Origin: Polyangiaceae bacterium
Lineage (GTDB): Bacteria; Myxococcota_A; Polyangia; Polyangiales; Polyangiaceae
NCBI GenBank assembly: GCA_025936045.1
Contig: JAICUB010000036.1
Span: forward strand, 1-64,000
Direction: 5' to 3'
Length of the DNA: 64,000 nt
In this document: positions 8,261 through 17,566 of the stretch, one piece after another
Layout: every line of letters begins with the position of its first letter
Numbering within the stretch: the stretch's first letter is position 1
Translations under genes and position numbers: made by a program
The notes under the pieces: model-generated
Database searches by the model: none
What the model was told of the DNA's origin: nothing
What the model saw: the letters and a program-made list of their open reading frames with translations, nothing else

Positions 8261-11155
8261 GTGCCGCCGCCGGACGATCTCACGCGCCTCGCCGATTCCA
8301 TCGACGCGGAGCGTGCGCGCCGGCTCGCGCAGGATCTCGGCCCCCGCCCGCTCGCCGTCTTGCTCGGCACGGCATTTCCACCGCTCACGCCACAGGCCGG
8401 CTGGCAAATCGATGCCCTCGATGCGCTCGCGGCACGCGGCTGGCGCTCCGAGCGCCGGGCCTCGGAGCTCGGACGGCGCCTGCCTCGGCCGGCGCGCTGG
8501 GATCGAGCAGGCGCCGAGCAGCGCGCCCGAGCGCTCCGGCGCGCCGGCTGGGCCGAAAAGGCACGCATTGCTCTGCGCGAGCTCTTGCCCGCAGAGCTCG
8601 GCGGGGCAGAGATCGACGTGACCTCGCGCGAGCTCAGCCGCCTGGCTGACGCGTTGCTCGAGGTGGCGCTCGCCGAGGCCGAAATGGAGGTTGCCGCGCG
8701 CTACGGCCCGCCGCGGCAGAAGAACGGCGAGGCCTCGCGCGTCGTTGCCGTCGGCCTCGGCAAGCTCGGGGGGCTCGAGCTCAACGCCGGCTCCGACGTC
8801 GACCTGCTCTTCGTGTACGACACCGACGAGGGCGAGAGCACGCTGAGCCTCCACGAACACTGGACGCACGTCGTTCGGCGAGCGGTCGAGCTCGTGGAGA
8901 CTCCGAGCGCCGACGGCCTGCTCTGGCGCGTCGACCTCAGGCTGCGACCCGAAGGCTCGCAAGGCGCGCTCGTGAACGCCTTCGAAGCGGTCGAGCGCTA
9001 CTACGAGCGCTGGGGACGGTTGTGGGAACGCGCGGCCCTCTTGCGCGCGCGCACCGCGGCCGGCGACGGCGTGCTCGGTCAGCTCTTCGAGCGGGACATC
9101 GTGGCACCCTTCGTTTACCGGCGCGAGGTCGACCCGACGCTCGGCGAGAGCCTGTCGGAGCTCGTTCGTCGTTCCCGCGCCGAGCTCTCGCCGGACCCGA
9201 AGCGCGATTTGAAGCTCGGGCGAGGCGGCATTCGCGAGGCCGAATTCTTCGTGCAAACGCTGCAGCTCGTGTGGGGCGGCCGCGAACCGAGCGTGCGCGT
9301 CACGGGCACCCTACCGGCGCTCGCGCGGCTCCGCGCGCGCGGCTTCGTGAGCGACGTCGAGGTGAGCTCGATCGCCGAATCGTACGCGCTCCTCCGCAAG
9401 CTCGAGCACCGCGTACAGTGGCTCTCCGGCGTGCAGACGCACCTCTTGCCGCTCGGCGACGACTTCAGCCATCTCGCGCGCACGATGGGCCTCGGCGACG
9501 CGGCGCTCGGCGATGCCGTCGCCCGCGCGCGCGACACCGTGCACGCGCTCTTCACGTCCCTCGCACCCGCGCGCGCCCGCACGACCTCGCCGTTCGAGGC
9601 CGTCGCGGCCGCGCTGAGCGGTGACGGCGACGCGCTGACGCTGCTCACCGAGGCGGCGTACGGTGACGCCGAGATCGCGGAGCACCTGCGCGCGCTCGGA
9701 CGACGGCCCGACGATCTGCTCGGGGAGCTCACGCGCGATCGCTTCCCCGAGCTCGCCGTCGCCGTGCTCGACGAGCTCGGCAAGTCGCCGGATCCTGCGC
9801 AAGCCGCGCGGTTTTTGCGGGCGATTTTGGCCCGCTTCCCCTCCCCCGAGCCGTACGTGGCGGCGCTCGGCCAGGATCGCGTCGCCTTGCGACGGTTCGT
9901 GACGGCGCTCGCCTCGAGCGCTTTCATCGGCGAGACGGTGCTCGTGCGGCCCGAGCTCGCCGATACGATTTTGTTCGGCGCCGGCGCCATCAGCGACCCG
10001 AGCGCCGCCGTGGCAGTCGAGACCGCGGCGCAACTGCAAGGCCTCGCCGAGGACGCCGACGAGGAGGAGCGGCGCGATGCGCTCGTGCGCGGGCTCCGCG
10101 TCGCCAAACAGCGCGTGATGGTCGAGGTCGCGACGGCCGACCTCGCGGGCACGATCGGGACGCGCGACGCGACGCGACTGCTCGCGCAGCTCGCGGACGA
10201 AGAGCTCGGCCACGCCGTCGCTCACGTGCTCGGAGACCAAGAAGGGCTCGCCGTGATCGCGATGGGCAAACTCGGCGGCCGCGAGATCGGTTACGGCTCG
10301 GACCTCGACGTCGTCTTCATCTACGATCCGGCGCGCGCGCCCGTGCCGGACGAGGCGGGCGCGTGGTACTCGCGCGCGGCGGGCCGCGTGATCAGGCTGA
10401 TTTCCGAGCCGCACGTCGCCGGCCCCGGCTACGAGCTCGATACGCGGCTGCGCCCGTCGGGCTCGCACGGCATGCTCGTGACCTCGCTCACGGCGTTCGC
10501 GCGCTACCACGCTGTTCCGATCCCGGGCGCCGACGGCGCACCCGTGAGCGGCAGCGTCGGCTCGAGCGGCGCGGCGTGGGAACGCCAGGCGCTCCTGCGC
10601 GCGCGCTTCGCGGCAGGCGACCCCGAGCTCGGCGTGGCCGCGATGCGCGTCGCCGAACGCGCGGCGTACGCGGGCGGCGCGGCGAAGGCGGCCGAAGTGC
10701 ATCACCTGCGCATGCGGATGGAGCGCGAGCTCGGGCGCGAACGGCCGTACCGCCTCGATCTCAAGACGGGCCGCGGCGGCCTGCTCGACGTAGAGTTCGC
10801 CGTGCAGCTCCTGCAGATGCTGAACGGCGCCGACCCTGCCGTCCGCACGCCGGACACCTCGGTCGCGCTCGAGCAGCTCGCGCAGCAGGGCTACCTCGAC
10901 GCCGACGACTACGACGCCTTTCGCGAAGGCTACGCGTTCTTGCGCCGCCTCGAACAGCGCATCCACGTGCTCTACGGCACGGGCTCGAGCGTCGTCGCGG
11001 CGCGAGCGCCCGGCTTGCCCGCGCTCGCGCGGCGCATGGGCTATCGCAGCCAGCCGGGGGCGCCCGCGGAGAGCGCCCTGCTCGCGCACTACCGCGACAT
11101 CACCGAGAACGTGCGGCGGGCGTACCGGCGCGTCTTCGGTGTCGAGGACGCGTGA
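8261..11155 (+). CDS. glnE: Bifunctional glutamine synthetase adenylyltransferase/deadenylase
   Basis: From the GTG at 8261 the protein has 964 residues, the usual GlnE size; longer starts would run into the divergent phosphoesterase gene. GlnE adds AMP to, and removes it from, glutamine synthetase in response to PII and glutamine. Two nucleotidyltransferase cores are visible: KLGGLELNAGSDVD at about residue 168 and KLGGREIGYGSDLD at about 670, each with GSDxD metal ligands. Each is followed by a GRGGxxxxEF segment (GRGGIREAEF, GRGGLLDVEF), so both half-enzymes look intact. No glnA or glnB is nearby. Confidence 0.93.
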   Translation: MPPPDDLTRLADSIDAERARRLAQDLGPRPLAVLLGTAFPPLTPQAGWQIDALDALAARGWRSERRASELGRRLPRPARWDRAGAEQRARALRRAGWAEKARIALRELLPAELGGAEIDVTSRELSRLADALLEVALAEAEMEVAARYGPPRQKNGEASRVVAVGLGKLGGLELNAGSDVDLLFVYDTDEGESTLSLHEHWTHVVRRAVELVETPSADGLLWRVDLRLRPEGSQGALVNAFEAVERYYERWGRLWERAALLRARTAAGDGVLGQLFERDIVAPFVYRREVDPTLGESLSELVRRSRAELSPDPKRDLKLGRGGIREAEFFVQTLQLVWGGREPSVRVTGTLPALARLRARGFVSDVEVSSIAESYALLRKLEHRVQWLSGVQTHLLPLGDDFSHLARTMGLGDAALGDAVARARDTVHALFTSLAPARARTTSPFEAVAAALSGDGDALTLLTEAAYGDAEIAEHLRALGRRPDDLLGELTRDRFPELAVAVLDELGKSPDPAQAARFLRAILARFPSPEPYVAALGQDRVALRRFVTALASSAFIGETVLVRPELADTILFGAGAISDPSAAVAVETAAQLQGLAEDADEEERRDALVRGLRVAKQRVMVEVATADLAGTIGTRDATRLLAQLADEELGHAVAHVLGDQEGLAVIAMGKLGGREIGYGSDLDVVFIYDPARAPVPDEAGAWYSRAAGRVIRLISEPHVAGPGYELDTRLRPSGSHGMLVTSLTAFARYHAVPIPGADGAPVSGSVGSSGAAWERQALLRARFAAGDPELGVAAMRVAERAAYAGGAAKAAEVHHLRMRMERELGRERPYRLDLKTGRGGLLDVEFAVQLLQMLNGADPAVRTPDTSVALEQLAQQGYLDADDYDAFREGYAFLRRLEQRIHVLYGTGSSVVAARAPGLPALARRMGYRSQPGAPAESALLAHYRDITENVRRAYRRVFGVEDA

Positions 11156-11156
11156 C

Positions 11157-11795
11157 GTGAAAGAGTGCATCGTCTTCGACTTCGACGGCACGCTCGTCCG
11201 GCGCGATTCGTTCTTCGACTTTTCGCTGCGCTATTGCCTCGGGCGACCGCTGCGCCTCGCGCTCGCGACCGCGCTCTTGCCCGTCGCCGCGTGCTTGCGG
11301 CTGCGCTCGCTCGCCGCCGCCGCGTCGGTCTTGCTCTGGGGGATGACGCTCGGCGTTTCCGCGCGGCGCTTCCACGCGGAGCTCGCGCGCTATGCGCGCG
11401 ACGTGCTGCCGGGCCTCGTGAACCACGCGGTGTTCGCGGAGCTCGAGCGGCACCTACGCGAGGGCCGGAGCGTCGTCGTCGCGACGGGCACGCTGCCGGT
11501 CTTCGTGCGCAGCCTGCTCCGAGCGCGCGGGACGTCCGAGGTGCTGGTCGCCGGCACGCGCCTCAGGCGCCGTTTCGGCGGCTTCGTCGCCGAAACGCAC
11601 TGCATCGGCCGCACCAAGCTGCGTGAGCTCGAGCGGCGCTTCGCCATCACCGCCTGGACGACGGTGTACACCGACAGCTACGCCGATCGCCCGCTCATGC
11701 GCGGGGCTTCCGAAGTCGTTCTGGTCGCGCCGAGTCGACGCACTTTGACGCGCGCACGCTCGCTCGTGCACGCGTCGAAGTTGCGGGTCCTCTGA
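11157..11795 (+). CDS. HAD-IB family phosphatase (SerB/CicA-like)
   Basis: The GTG at 11157 lies 2 nt after glnE and has AGGA about 8 nt upstream; a GTG at 11139 inside glnE is the alternative. The 212-residue protein shows the HAD motifs: FDFDGTL with both catalytic Asp, VVATGTL (motif II), a Lys in GRTKLREL (motif III) and YTDSYADRPL (motif IV). The hydrophobic helix-rich cap and DSYxDxP ending are typical of HAD-IB phosphatases that act on phosphoserine-like or lysophosphatidate substrates. The substrate is undetermined. Confidence 0.85.
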   Translation: MKECIVFDFDGTLVRRDSFFDFSLRYCLGRPLRLALATALLPVAACLRLRSLAAAASVLLWGMTLGVSARRFHAELARYARDVLPGLVNHAVFAELERHLREGRSVVVATGTLPVFVRSLLRARGTSEVLVAGTRLRRRFGGFVAETHCIGRTKLRELERRFAITAWTTVYTDSYADRPLMRGASEVVLVAPSRRTLTRARSLVHASKLRVL

Positions 11796-11799
11796 GCGC

Positions 11800-12240
11800 T
11801 CACGCCGCCGCGGGCCGCGGGCTGTCGTGCGGCGCGACCGCGGGCGAAGGCTCCTTCGTTCGGCCCTCGAAGAGCGGCGCGAACGCGCGGCGGTTCACCC
11901 AGGCTTGATGCAGCTCGGCGGCGAGGACGAACAGCGCGAGCGGGAGCCCGGCGGGCGCGAGCAGCGCGTGGAACGCGACGATGTTCACGATGATGGGCGC
12001 GAGCAACACGAGCGCGAACGGCACGGCGACCCGCGCGATGAGGAGCGCTCCCGCGACGACCTCGATCGTCTTGATCAGCGGGAAAACGTAGCCGGAGGCG
12101 AAGAGCGCTCCCGCGAACGCCAGGGCGGCCGGGGGCTCCGGCGGCTGAGGGATGAAGTGGAGAAAGAAGTTCAGTCCGAAGACGGTGAACACGAGACCGA
12201 GCGCGACGCGCGACAGAGCCGAAAAACGCTTCGAATTCAT
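11800..12240 (-). CDS. DoxX-like integral membrane protein
   Basis: The ATG at 12240 is preceded by GGAGG at a spacing of about 9 nt; an upstream in-frame ATG at 12330 would overlap the LysR gene and adds an unlikely sequence. The 146-residue protein has about four hydrophobic segments, starting with RVALGLVFTVFGLNFFLHF, and the layout of DoxX-type quinone-linked or redox membrane proteins. It is divergently transcribed from a LysR-type regulator 83 nt away, a common arrangement that suggests the regulator controls it. The biochemical role is unknown. Confidence 0.8.
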   Translation of the reverse strand: MNSKRFSALSRVALGLVFTVFGLNFFLHFIPQPPEPPAALAFAGALFASGYVFPLIKTIEVVAGALLIARVAVPFALVLLAPIIVNIVAFHALLAPAGLPLALFVLAAELHQAWVNRRAFAPLFEGRTKEPSPAVAPHDSPRPAAA

Positions 12241-12323
12241 GGCGAAAACCTCCAACGCCAGCCAACATGCGGTTTCCGTCCACGCGCGGGCAGTCGCGCC
12301 CGCCGCAAAGCACCTTTGCTCGC
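12241..12323. promoter_or_regulatory. Divergent control region between DoxX-like and LysR genes
   Basis: This 83-bp gap separates two divergent genes and must hold both promoters unless they lie inside coding sequence. It contains a perfect inverted repeat, GCGGGC-6 nt-GCCCGC, at 12286-12303, just before the LysR start. LysR regulators usually bind such gaps, but no convincing T-N11-A box is seen, so operator function is a guess. Confidence 0.35.
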
Positions 12324-13367
12324 ATGACAAAGATCGATCTGAACCAGATCGCCCTCTTCCTACGCGTGGTGAACGCGGGCAGCTTCACGGCCGCCGCCAA
12401 GCTGCTGGCGCTGCCGACATCGTCCGTGAGTCGCGGCGTCGCGCGGCTCGAGCATGAGCTCGGCGCGCGCCTTCTACAGCGCACCACCCGCACGTTTCAA
12501 CTCACCGACGCCGGCAAACAATTTTACGAGCAGGCCGAGGCCGCGCTCGGCGCGCTCGAGCGTGCCACGACGACGATCGCCGAGGGGGCGGAGGAGGTGC
12601 GCGGTCGCGTGCGACTGTCGCTGCCCAGCGACGGCGTGGACGCGTTCATGGCCGAAACGCTCGCCGAGTTTCAGCGCCGTTACCCGGAGGTGCGTCTCGA
12701 GCTGCAGTTCACGAACCGCCACGTCGATCTCGTGCAGGAAGGCTTCGATCTCGCGCTCCGCGCCGGCAAGCTCGCCGATTCCTCGCTTCTCTCGCGGAAG
12801 ATCACGGACACCGAGCTCGCGCTCTTCGCGGCGCCGGCCTATCTCGAGCGGCGCGGCGTCCCGCGCACGCTCGCCGAGCTCGCCGAGCATGACTGCGTCG
12901 TCTTCGAGCGTGGGCGCAGCTGGGTGCTCGAGGGGCCGCGCGGTACCGAGACGCTGCACCCGGAGGGCGTGCTTCTCGTCGATTCGATGACGTTCGTGAG
13001 CTTCGCCGTCGGCGCCGGCTTCGGGATCGGGCTCGTGCCGCTCGTCGCGGCGGTCGGCGAGCAACTCGGGCGGCAGCGCCCGTCGCTCGTGCGCGTGCTC
13101 CCCGAGTACGCGCAGAGCGGCGCGGCGCTCTCGCTCGTGTGGCCTCCGTCGCCGTTCGTCCCGCGGCGCGTCACGCTGCTCCGCGACCACCTCGTGGAAC
13201 GCCTGCGCGGGCGTTACGTGGCCTGCACGAAGAAGCTCGCCGAATTGGACGCGCCGCACCTCGTCCAGCCGGTACCGTCGGCGCCGCGCGCGGAGGTCGA
13301 CGGCGCGCCGCCGCGGGCTAACGCTGCGCCCTCAAAATCCGCGCGGCGTCGAGCGCGCCGTACGTGA
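12324..13367 (+). CDS. LysR-family transcriptional regulator
   Basis: The ATG at 12324 gives a 347-residue protein that begins with the classical LysR winged helix: LNQIALFLRVVNAGSFTAAA, then SSVSRGVARLEHELGARLLQRTTR. The effector domain follows (GRVRLSLPSD to a VDSMTFVSFAVGAGFGIGLVP segment), as in the AaeR/DsdC-like branch that controls oxidoreductases and DoxX genes. The C-terminal 50 residues are Ala/Arg/Pro-rich and low in complexity, beyond the usual end near residue 300. The 3' end overlaps the convergent hemB gene by 50 nt. Confidence 0.93.
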   Translation: MTKIDLNQIALFLRVVNAGSFTAAAKLLALPTSSVSRGVARLEHELGARLLQRTTRTFQLTDAGKQFYEQAEAALGALERATTTIAEGAEEVRGRVRLSLPSDGVDAFMAETLAEFQRRYPEVRLELQFTNRHVDLVQEGFDLALRAGKLADSSLLSRKITDTELALFAAPAYLERRGVPRTLAELAEHDCVVFERGRSWVLEGPRGTETLHPEGVLLVDSMTFVSFAVGAGFGIGLVPLVAAVGEQLGRQRPSLVRVLPEYAQSGAALSLVWPPSPFVPRRVTLLRDHLVERLRGRYVACTKKLAELDAPHLVQPVPSAPRAEVDGAPPRANAAPSKSARRRARRT

Positions 13368-14295
13368 AGATGATGTCCGCCCCCGCGCGGCGCAGGCAGG
13401 TGAGGCTCTCGATCAGGCAGCGCTCGTAGTCGATGAAGCCGCGCTCCGCGGCGGCCTTGAGCATCGCGTACTCGCCGCTCACGTGATAAACGGCGACGGG
13501 CAAGCTGCTCGCGTCCCGCACGAAGCGAATCACGTCGGCATACGGTAGGCCCGGCTTGACCATCAGCCAATCGGCGCCCTCGGCTTCGTCGAGCGCGACC
13601 TCGCGCGCGCACTCCCGCACGTTCGCTGGATCCATTTGATACGTCTTCTTGTCGCCGGCGCGCGGCGCGGATTCCAGAGCGTCGCGGAACGGGCCGTAGA
13701 ACGCGGAGGCGTATTTCGTGCAGTAACTGCAGACGAGCACGTCCGTGAAGCCCGCTTCGTCGAGCGCGTGGCGCACGGCACCGACGCGCCCGTCCATCAT
13801 GTCGGACGGCGCGACGACGTCAGCTCCGGCGCGCGCCTGGGCGACGGCCATCGCCGCGAGGATGGGCAGCGATTGATCGTTGTCGACGCGGCCGTCGACG
13901 ACGACGCCGTCGTGACCGTCCGAAGAGTACGGGTCGAGCGCCACGTCCGTGATCACGACGAGCTCGGGAAGCGCCTGCTTGAGCGCTCGCACTGCGCGCG
14001 GAACGAGCCCCGACGCGTTCGCGCTTTCGGAGCCGCGCGCGTCCTTTTGCGCCTCGGGAACGAGCGGAAACACCTCCACCGCCGGCACGCCGAGCGAGAG
14101 CGCCTCGCGCGCCTTCTCGACGAGCAGGTCGATCGTGAGTCGCGCCTGGCCCGGCATCGATGCGATGGGCGTGGCCGTGGCGTTTCCCTCCTGAACGAAC
14201 AGCGGCAAAACGAGGTGTTCGGGCGAAAGCTCGGCCTCACGGACGAGCGCGCGAACGCCGGGCGAACGCCGATTGCGACGAGGACGCACGAGCAT
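13318..14295 (-). CDS. hemB: Porphobilinogen synthase (delta-aminolevulinate dehydratase)
   Basis: This 325-residue enzyme condenses two 5-aminolevulinate molecules in haem synthesis. The two Schiff-base lysines are K194 in SYCTKYASAFYGPFRDA and K247 in MVKPG. The metal segment reads DVALDPYSSDGHDG, with Asp and Ala where zinc enzymes carry Cys; this marks the zinc-independent, magnesium-stimulated class found in Pseudomonas and Bradyrhizobium. The length and both motifs are normal. It stands alone, tail to tail with the LysR gene. Confidence 0.97.
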   Translation of the reverse strand: MLVRPRRNRRSPGVRALVREAELSPEHLVLPLFVQEGNATATPIASMPGQARLTIDLLVEKAREALSLGVPAVEVFPLVPEAQKDARGSESANASGLVPRAVRALKQALPELVVITDVALDPYSSDGHDGVVVDGRVDNDQSLPILAAMAVAQARAGADVVAPSDMMDGRVGAVRHALDEAGFTDVLVCSYCTKYASAFYGPFRDALESAPRAGDKKTYQMDPANVRECAREVALDEAEGADWLMVKPGLPYADVIRFVRDASSLPVAVYHVSGEYAMLKAAAERGFIDYERCLIESLTCLRRAGADIIFTYGALDAARILRAQR

Positions 14296-14358
14296 GGGTG
14301 GAGCGTAACACTGCGCTCATGCTCGCGCAGCGTCGCTCACGAGCCGGAGTCCGCACGC

Positions 14359-16308
14359 TCAAGGGCAGCTGACGGCGCTGATCGGAGTGTCGATGCCCGG
14401 GACGCCCTGGTACTCGAACGCTCCGACGTCGAAGCCGCCGACGACGTCGGCGCTACCGGCCATGTCCCAGCGGCCGTTCCCCGCGCGGTCGGTCAAGCTG
14501 ACGTGGTCCCCGCAGCCGGTGCCGGCGTCGATGGCCGGCGAAGCCGCTCCGAGCCGCAGATCCCCGCTCGCTAGGGCGACGAACGACGGATCCGCCGTAC
14601 CGACTCCGGTCCCCGCAGGATACCCGTCCTGAATGATGCTGTAGCTCGCGGTGGCCATGGAGCCGGCGTCGGCGTCGACGATTTCACTGTTGCTCGAGCC
14701 TACCGTGTCACCCCAAAGGATGGTGTTCGTGATCGCCGCCGACGACGCAACGTCGTAGAGCGCGCCGCCGGCGTAGGACGCGACGTTGCTCGCGAAGGTG
14801 CTGCCGCTCACCTCGAGCGTCGTGCCGCCGTCGTAGAGCGCGCCACCGGACGCGAGCGCCTCGTTGCTGAACTGCGCGGTTCCGGTGGCGGAGTTCGCCC
14901 AGAAGACGGTGTTCGTCACGACCAGCGAAGAGTAGAGAGCGTAGAGGGCTCCGCCCTGGTAGGCGCTGTTTTGCGCGAACGTGCCGTTCAGCACCGTCCC
15001 CGACGAATTCAGAAGGGTCAGCGCGCCGCCCGAGTAAGAGGTGTTCAGTAGGAAGGAGGAGTTCGTCACCGTGAGCGACGAGCCGTCGTTCGCGATGGCT
15101 CCGCCCGAGCCGTCGGCAACGTCGTGCGCAAAGGTGCAATTCGTGACGCTCGGCCACGAGTCACTGTTGTTCATCGCGCCGCCGGAGTAGCGCGCGCTGT
15201 TGTTGGTGAACGTCGAGTCCGAGACGGCCGGGGAAGACGAATCGTTGTACATGGCGCCGCCGTCACCGACGGGCGCGGAGTTGCCGGCGAACGTGCAGTT
15301 CGTCACCACGGGCGACGCCGAGCGGTTGTACATGGCGCCGCCGCCGCCCGCGCTGTTGTTCAGAAAGACGCAGTTTGCGATGACGGGCGACGCCACGTCG
15401 TTGAACATCCCGCCGCCGGCGTTACGAGGGGCATCGCCGTTCGCCGTGCCGGCGGTGATCGTGAAGCCGTCGAGCCTAGCGTCCGTTTTGCCCGTGACCA
15501 CGTGGTAGACGTTGTCGGCGGGGTCGGACGGGTCGCCAATTTCACCCGACAGCACGCTGACGTTGGCGGCGATGTCCCGCTCGCGGCGCTCCTGTTCCGT
15601 TCCAGCAAAGCCGCCGTAGAGGCCCACGCCGGGCACGAGCTCGAAGGTGGCGCTTTTCGCGTCGCCTGCCTCGGTCGAGACGGACGGATAGTAAGTCCCC
15701 GCCGCGACCCAAATGTCGACGCTCGAACATGCTGCGCGGTCGAGCAACGCGCGTGCAACGTCGAGACCGCGTTGGACGGTCGCGAGGGCCAGCGTCCAAT
15801 CACTGCCGTCGTTCGCGTCACCGCCCGTGGTGGCGACGCGAACGATACAGTCCGAACCGGCGCTCCCGCCCGCGCCGGCGTCGGGACTACCCGCGACGTT
15901 CGACCCCGCGACTCCACCGGAGCCGCCGGCGCGGCCGCCGTTACCGCGGCCCCCTGCAGCGCGCCCGCCGTTGCCGCGGCCTGCACCACGGCCGCCTGCA
16001 GCGCGCCCGCCTGCACCGCGCCCCGCGTCGTTCGGGACGCCCGCGACACCCGCGTTCGCGACGGGCATGCCACCCGAGCCCGCCGCGCGCCCGCCCGCGG
16101 GCGTGATCGTCCTGCCTGCCACCCCGCCGGACGCGGCGCCGGTCCCACCGGTGCCCGGACCGGAGCCGCCACGCGCGGCGGCTTGGCTTCCGCCTTCATC
16201 GTCGTTACGAGCTCCGGTCCCGTCCTCGAGCCCGAGGTCGGTTCTGCCGCCGCAGGCTCCGCTCAGGCCGACGGCAACCAGGCACCATGCCCGCACACGC
16301 CGGTTCAT
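14359..16308 (-). CDS. Lipoprotein with Pmp-like right-handed beta-helix repeats
   Basis: The ATG at 16308 starts a signal peptide ending VGLSGAC; longer frames would overlap the upstream ACT gene. The protein has 649 residues: a lipid-anchored N-terminus, a Gly/Ala/Arg-rich linker to about residue 170, and a parallel beta-helix made of repeats such as GGAMYN followed by NCTFxxNSA. This GGA(I/L/M)-FxxN pattern is that of chlamydial polymorphic outer-membrane proteins and related choice-of-anchor proteins. It probably sits on the cell surface as an adhesin or structural protein. No enzymatic residues are seen. Confidence 0.85.
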   Translation of the reverse strand: MNRRVRAWCLVAVGLSGACGGRTDLGLEDGTGARNDDEGGSQAAARGGSGPGTGGTGAASGGVAGRTITPAGGRAAGSGGMPVANAGVAGVPNDAGRGAGGRAAGGRGAGRGNGGRAAGGRGNGGRAGGSGGVAGSNVAGSPDAGAGGSAGSDCIVRVATTGGDANDGSDWTLALATVQRGLDVARALLDRAACSSVDIWVAAGTYYPSVSTEAGDAKSATFELVPGVGLYGGFAGTEQERRERDIAANVSVLSGEIGDPSDPADNVYHVVTGKTDARLDGFTITAGTANGDAPRNAGGGMFNDVASPVIANCVFLNNSAGGGGAMYNRSASPVVTNCTFAGNSAPVGDGGAMYNDSSSPAVSDSTFTNNSARYSGGAMNNSDSWPSVTNCTFAHDVADGSGGAIANDGSSLTVTNSSFLLNTSYSGGALTLLNSSGTVLNGTFAQNSAYQGGALYALYSSLVVTNTVFWANSATGTAQFSNEALASGGALYDGGTTLEVSGSTFASNVASYAGGALYDVASSAAITNTILWGDTVGSSNSEIVDADAGSMATASYSIIQDGYPAGTGVGTADPSFVALASGDLRLGAASPAIDAGTGCGDHVSLTDRAGNGRWDMAGSADVVGGFDVGAFEYQGVPGIDTPISAVSCP

Positions 16309-16369
16309 TTTCGGCCTTTCACGCGCACGCCGGAGCTGAAGGCGCCCGTCATAGCGACACGAACACGAC

Positions 16370-16903
16370 TCAGCGCCGCGGCTCGAGCGTGAGGTCGAGG
16401 TTCTCCTCGTCGGAAAGCGATGCGACCTCGCGCCGCAGCTCGGACAGCGCGACTTGCGAGGGCACTTCAACGTCGGCCTCGAGCTCGAAGAGGGGCGTCC
16501 CGCTGTCGGGCGCGTAACTCACGCGCGACTCGAGCGAGGCGACGTTGATGCCGCGCCGCGTGAATAGCTCGGTGACGGCGCGCACGATGCCCGGACGATC
16601 GACGCCGGCGACGCGCACGGCGTAGGGCAAGAACTCCCGCTGCGCGACGCGCCCCGTGCGCTTGAGCAGCACCTTGAGCCCGAGCTCGGACTCGAGCCGG
16701 GGCGCCTGGCCTTCGACGTCGGCGACGCTCGCTTCGGAGCCGGAAACGAGCACGAGCAGCGCGAACTCGCCGCCGAGAATCGCCATGCGGCTGTTCTCGA
16801 GATTCGCTCCGGCGGTGTGAAGCAACGCCGAAATGGCGTTCACGATGCCCGGTCGATCGGGTCCGACGGCCGTCAGCACGAGGTGGCTCTCCGGGCGGGT
16901 CAT
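16370..16903 (-). CDS. Double ACT-domain regulatory protein (GcvR-like)
   Basis: This 177-residue cytoplasmic protein consists of two ACT domains, the first beginning VLTAVGPDRPGIVNAIS and the second VRVAGVDRPGIVRAVTE. That architecture is seen in GcvR-type repressor accessory proteins of the glycine cleavage system and in small amino-acid sensors. The DRPGIV segments form the ligand loop. No gcv genes are nearby, so the ligand and partner are unknown. It is followed by the beta-helix lipoprotein 61 nt downstream on the same strand. Confidence 0.85.
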   Translation of the reverse strand: MTRPESHLVLTAVGPDRPGIVNAISALLHTAGANLENSRMAILGGEFALLVLVSGSEASVADVEGQAPRLESELGLKVLLKRTGRVAQREFLPYAVRVAGVDRPGIVRAVTELFTRRGINVASLESRVSYAPDSGTPLFELEADVEVPSQVALSELRREVASLSDEENLDLTLEPRR

Positions 16904-16934
16904 GCCCCGAGTCTGCCAGAAAGCCCGGAGCCGA

Positions 16935-17504
16935 TCAGCTCAGGCCCAAGAACTCGAAAAATTGGCGCGCGGTGCCCGCCGCCCGGCCGCTCCGCTTGCG
17001 CTTCTTCTGCTCGCTATTCCACTCCGCGATCTTCTCGTGCCACGCGTCGTTCTGCGCCTCGGTCTTCGCGTCGAGCTCGCGAATCTCGTCCACGTCGTTC
17101 TTGCCGTCGAGCTCGTATTTGCAGTCGGCGGCCTGGATGAGCTTGAGGTGGCGGAGGTTGCCGTCCTTGTGGAAGGTCGGATCGAACGGGAAGATGCGGC
17201 AGCCGAGCGGGCGGCTCGTATAGATGGTGCAGCGGTTGTCCTTGCCGAGGTAGTGGCAGCCGCCGCGCGTGTGGCGGAGCACCATGACGCGCTTGCCCTG
17301 GCGAAGCTCCACGAAGCCTTCCGGCTCGTCGTCCATATCGATCCCGTGGCGGTCGACCCAGCGAATGAATTCCTCGGGCTTGTCGCCGGTGCGGCGCGCG
17401 ATGCGGCGCACGTCCGGGGCCGTGAGGGGCAAAAGCGGCTCCTTGCAGCAGTTGCCGCAGCCGGTGCAGCGGAAGCTAAGCAGGCTTCGAGCTTTGGGGG
17501 TCAC
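16935..17504 (-). CDS. YkgJ-family cysteine-cluster protein
   Basis: This 189-residue protein starts with FRCTGCGNCCKEP, the CxxCxxCC cluster of the YkgJ/Fli-type putative zinc or iron-sulfur family. Three further Cys follow in GGCHYLGKDNRCTIYTSRP-LGC near residues 95-115, then IFPFDP, as in the family. The last 60 residues are Lys/Glu-rich. The biochemical role of the family is not established. It is divergent from the yhbH-spoVR pair with a 62-nt gap. Confidence 0.88.
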   Translation of the reverse strand: MTPKARSLLSFRCTGCGNCCKEPLLPLTAPDVRRIARRTGDKPEEFIRWVDRHGIDMDDEPEGFVELRQGKRVMVLRHTRGGCHYLGKDNRCTIYTSRPLGCRIFPFDPTFHKDGNLRHLKLIQAADCKYELDGKNDVDEIRELDAKTEAQNDAWHEKIAEWNSEQKKRKRSGRAAGTARQFFEFLGLS

Positions 17505-17566
17505 GCGGCGTTTGTAACACGGCGGCCGTGTGCTTGGGCCCGGGATGTGCCATTCTAGTTTCGAGG

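Noticed and set aside
9311..11191. 626-residue minus-strand frame
   Set aside because: Antisense to glnE, composed of Arg/Glu/His-rich sequence without motifs.
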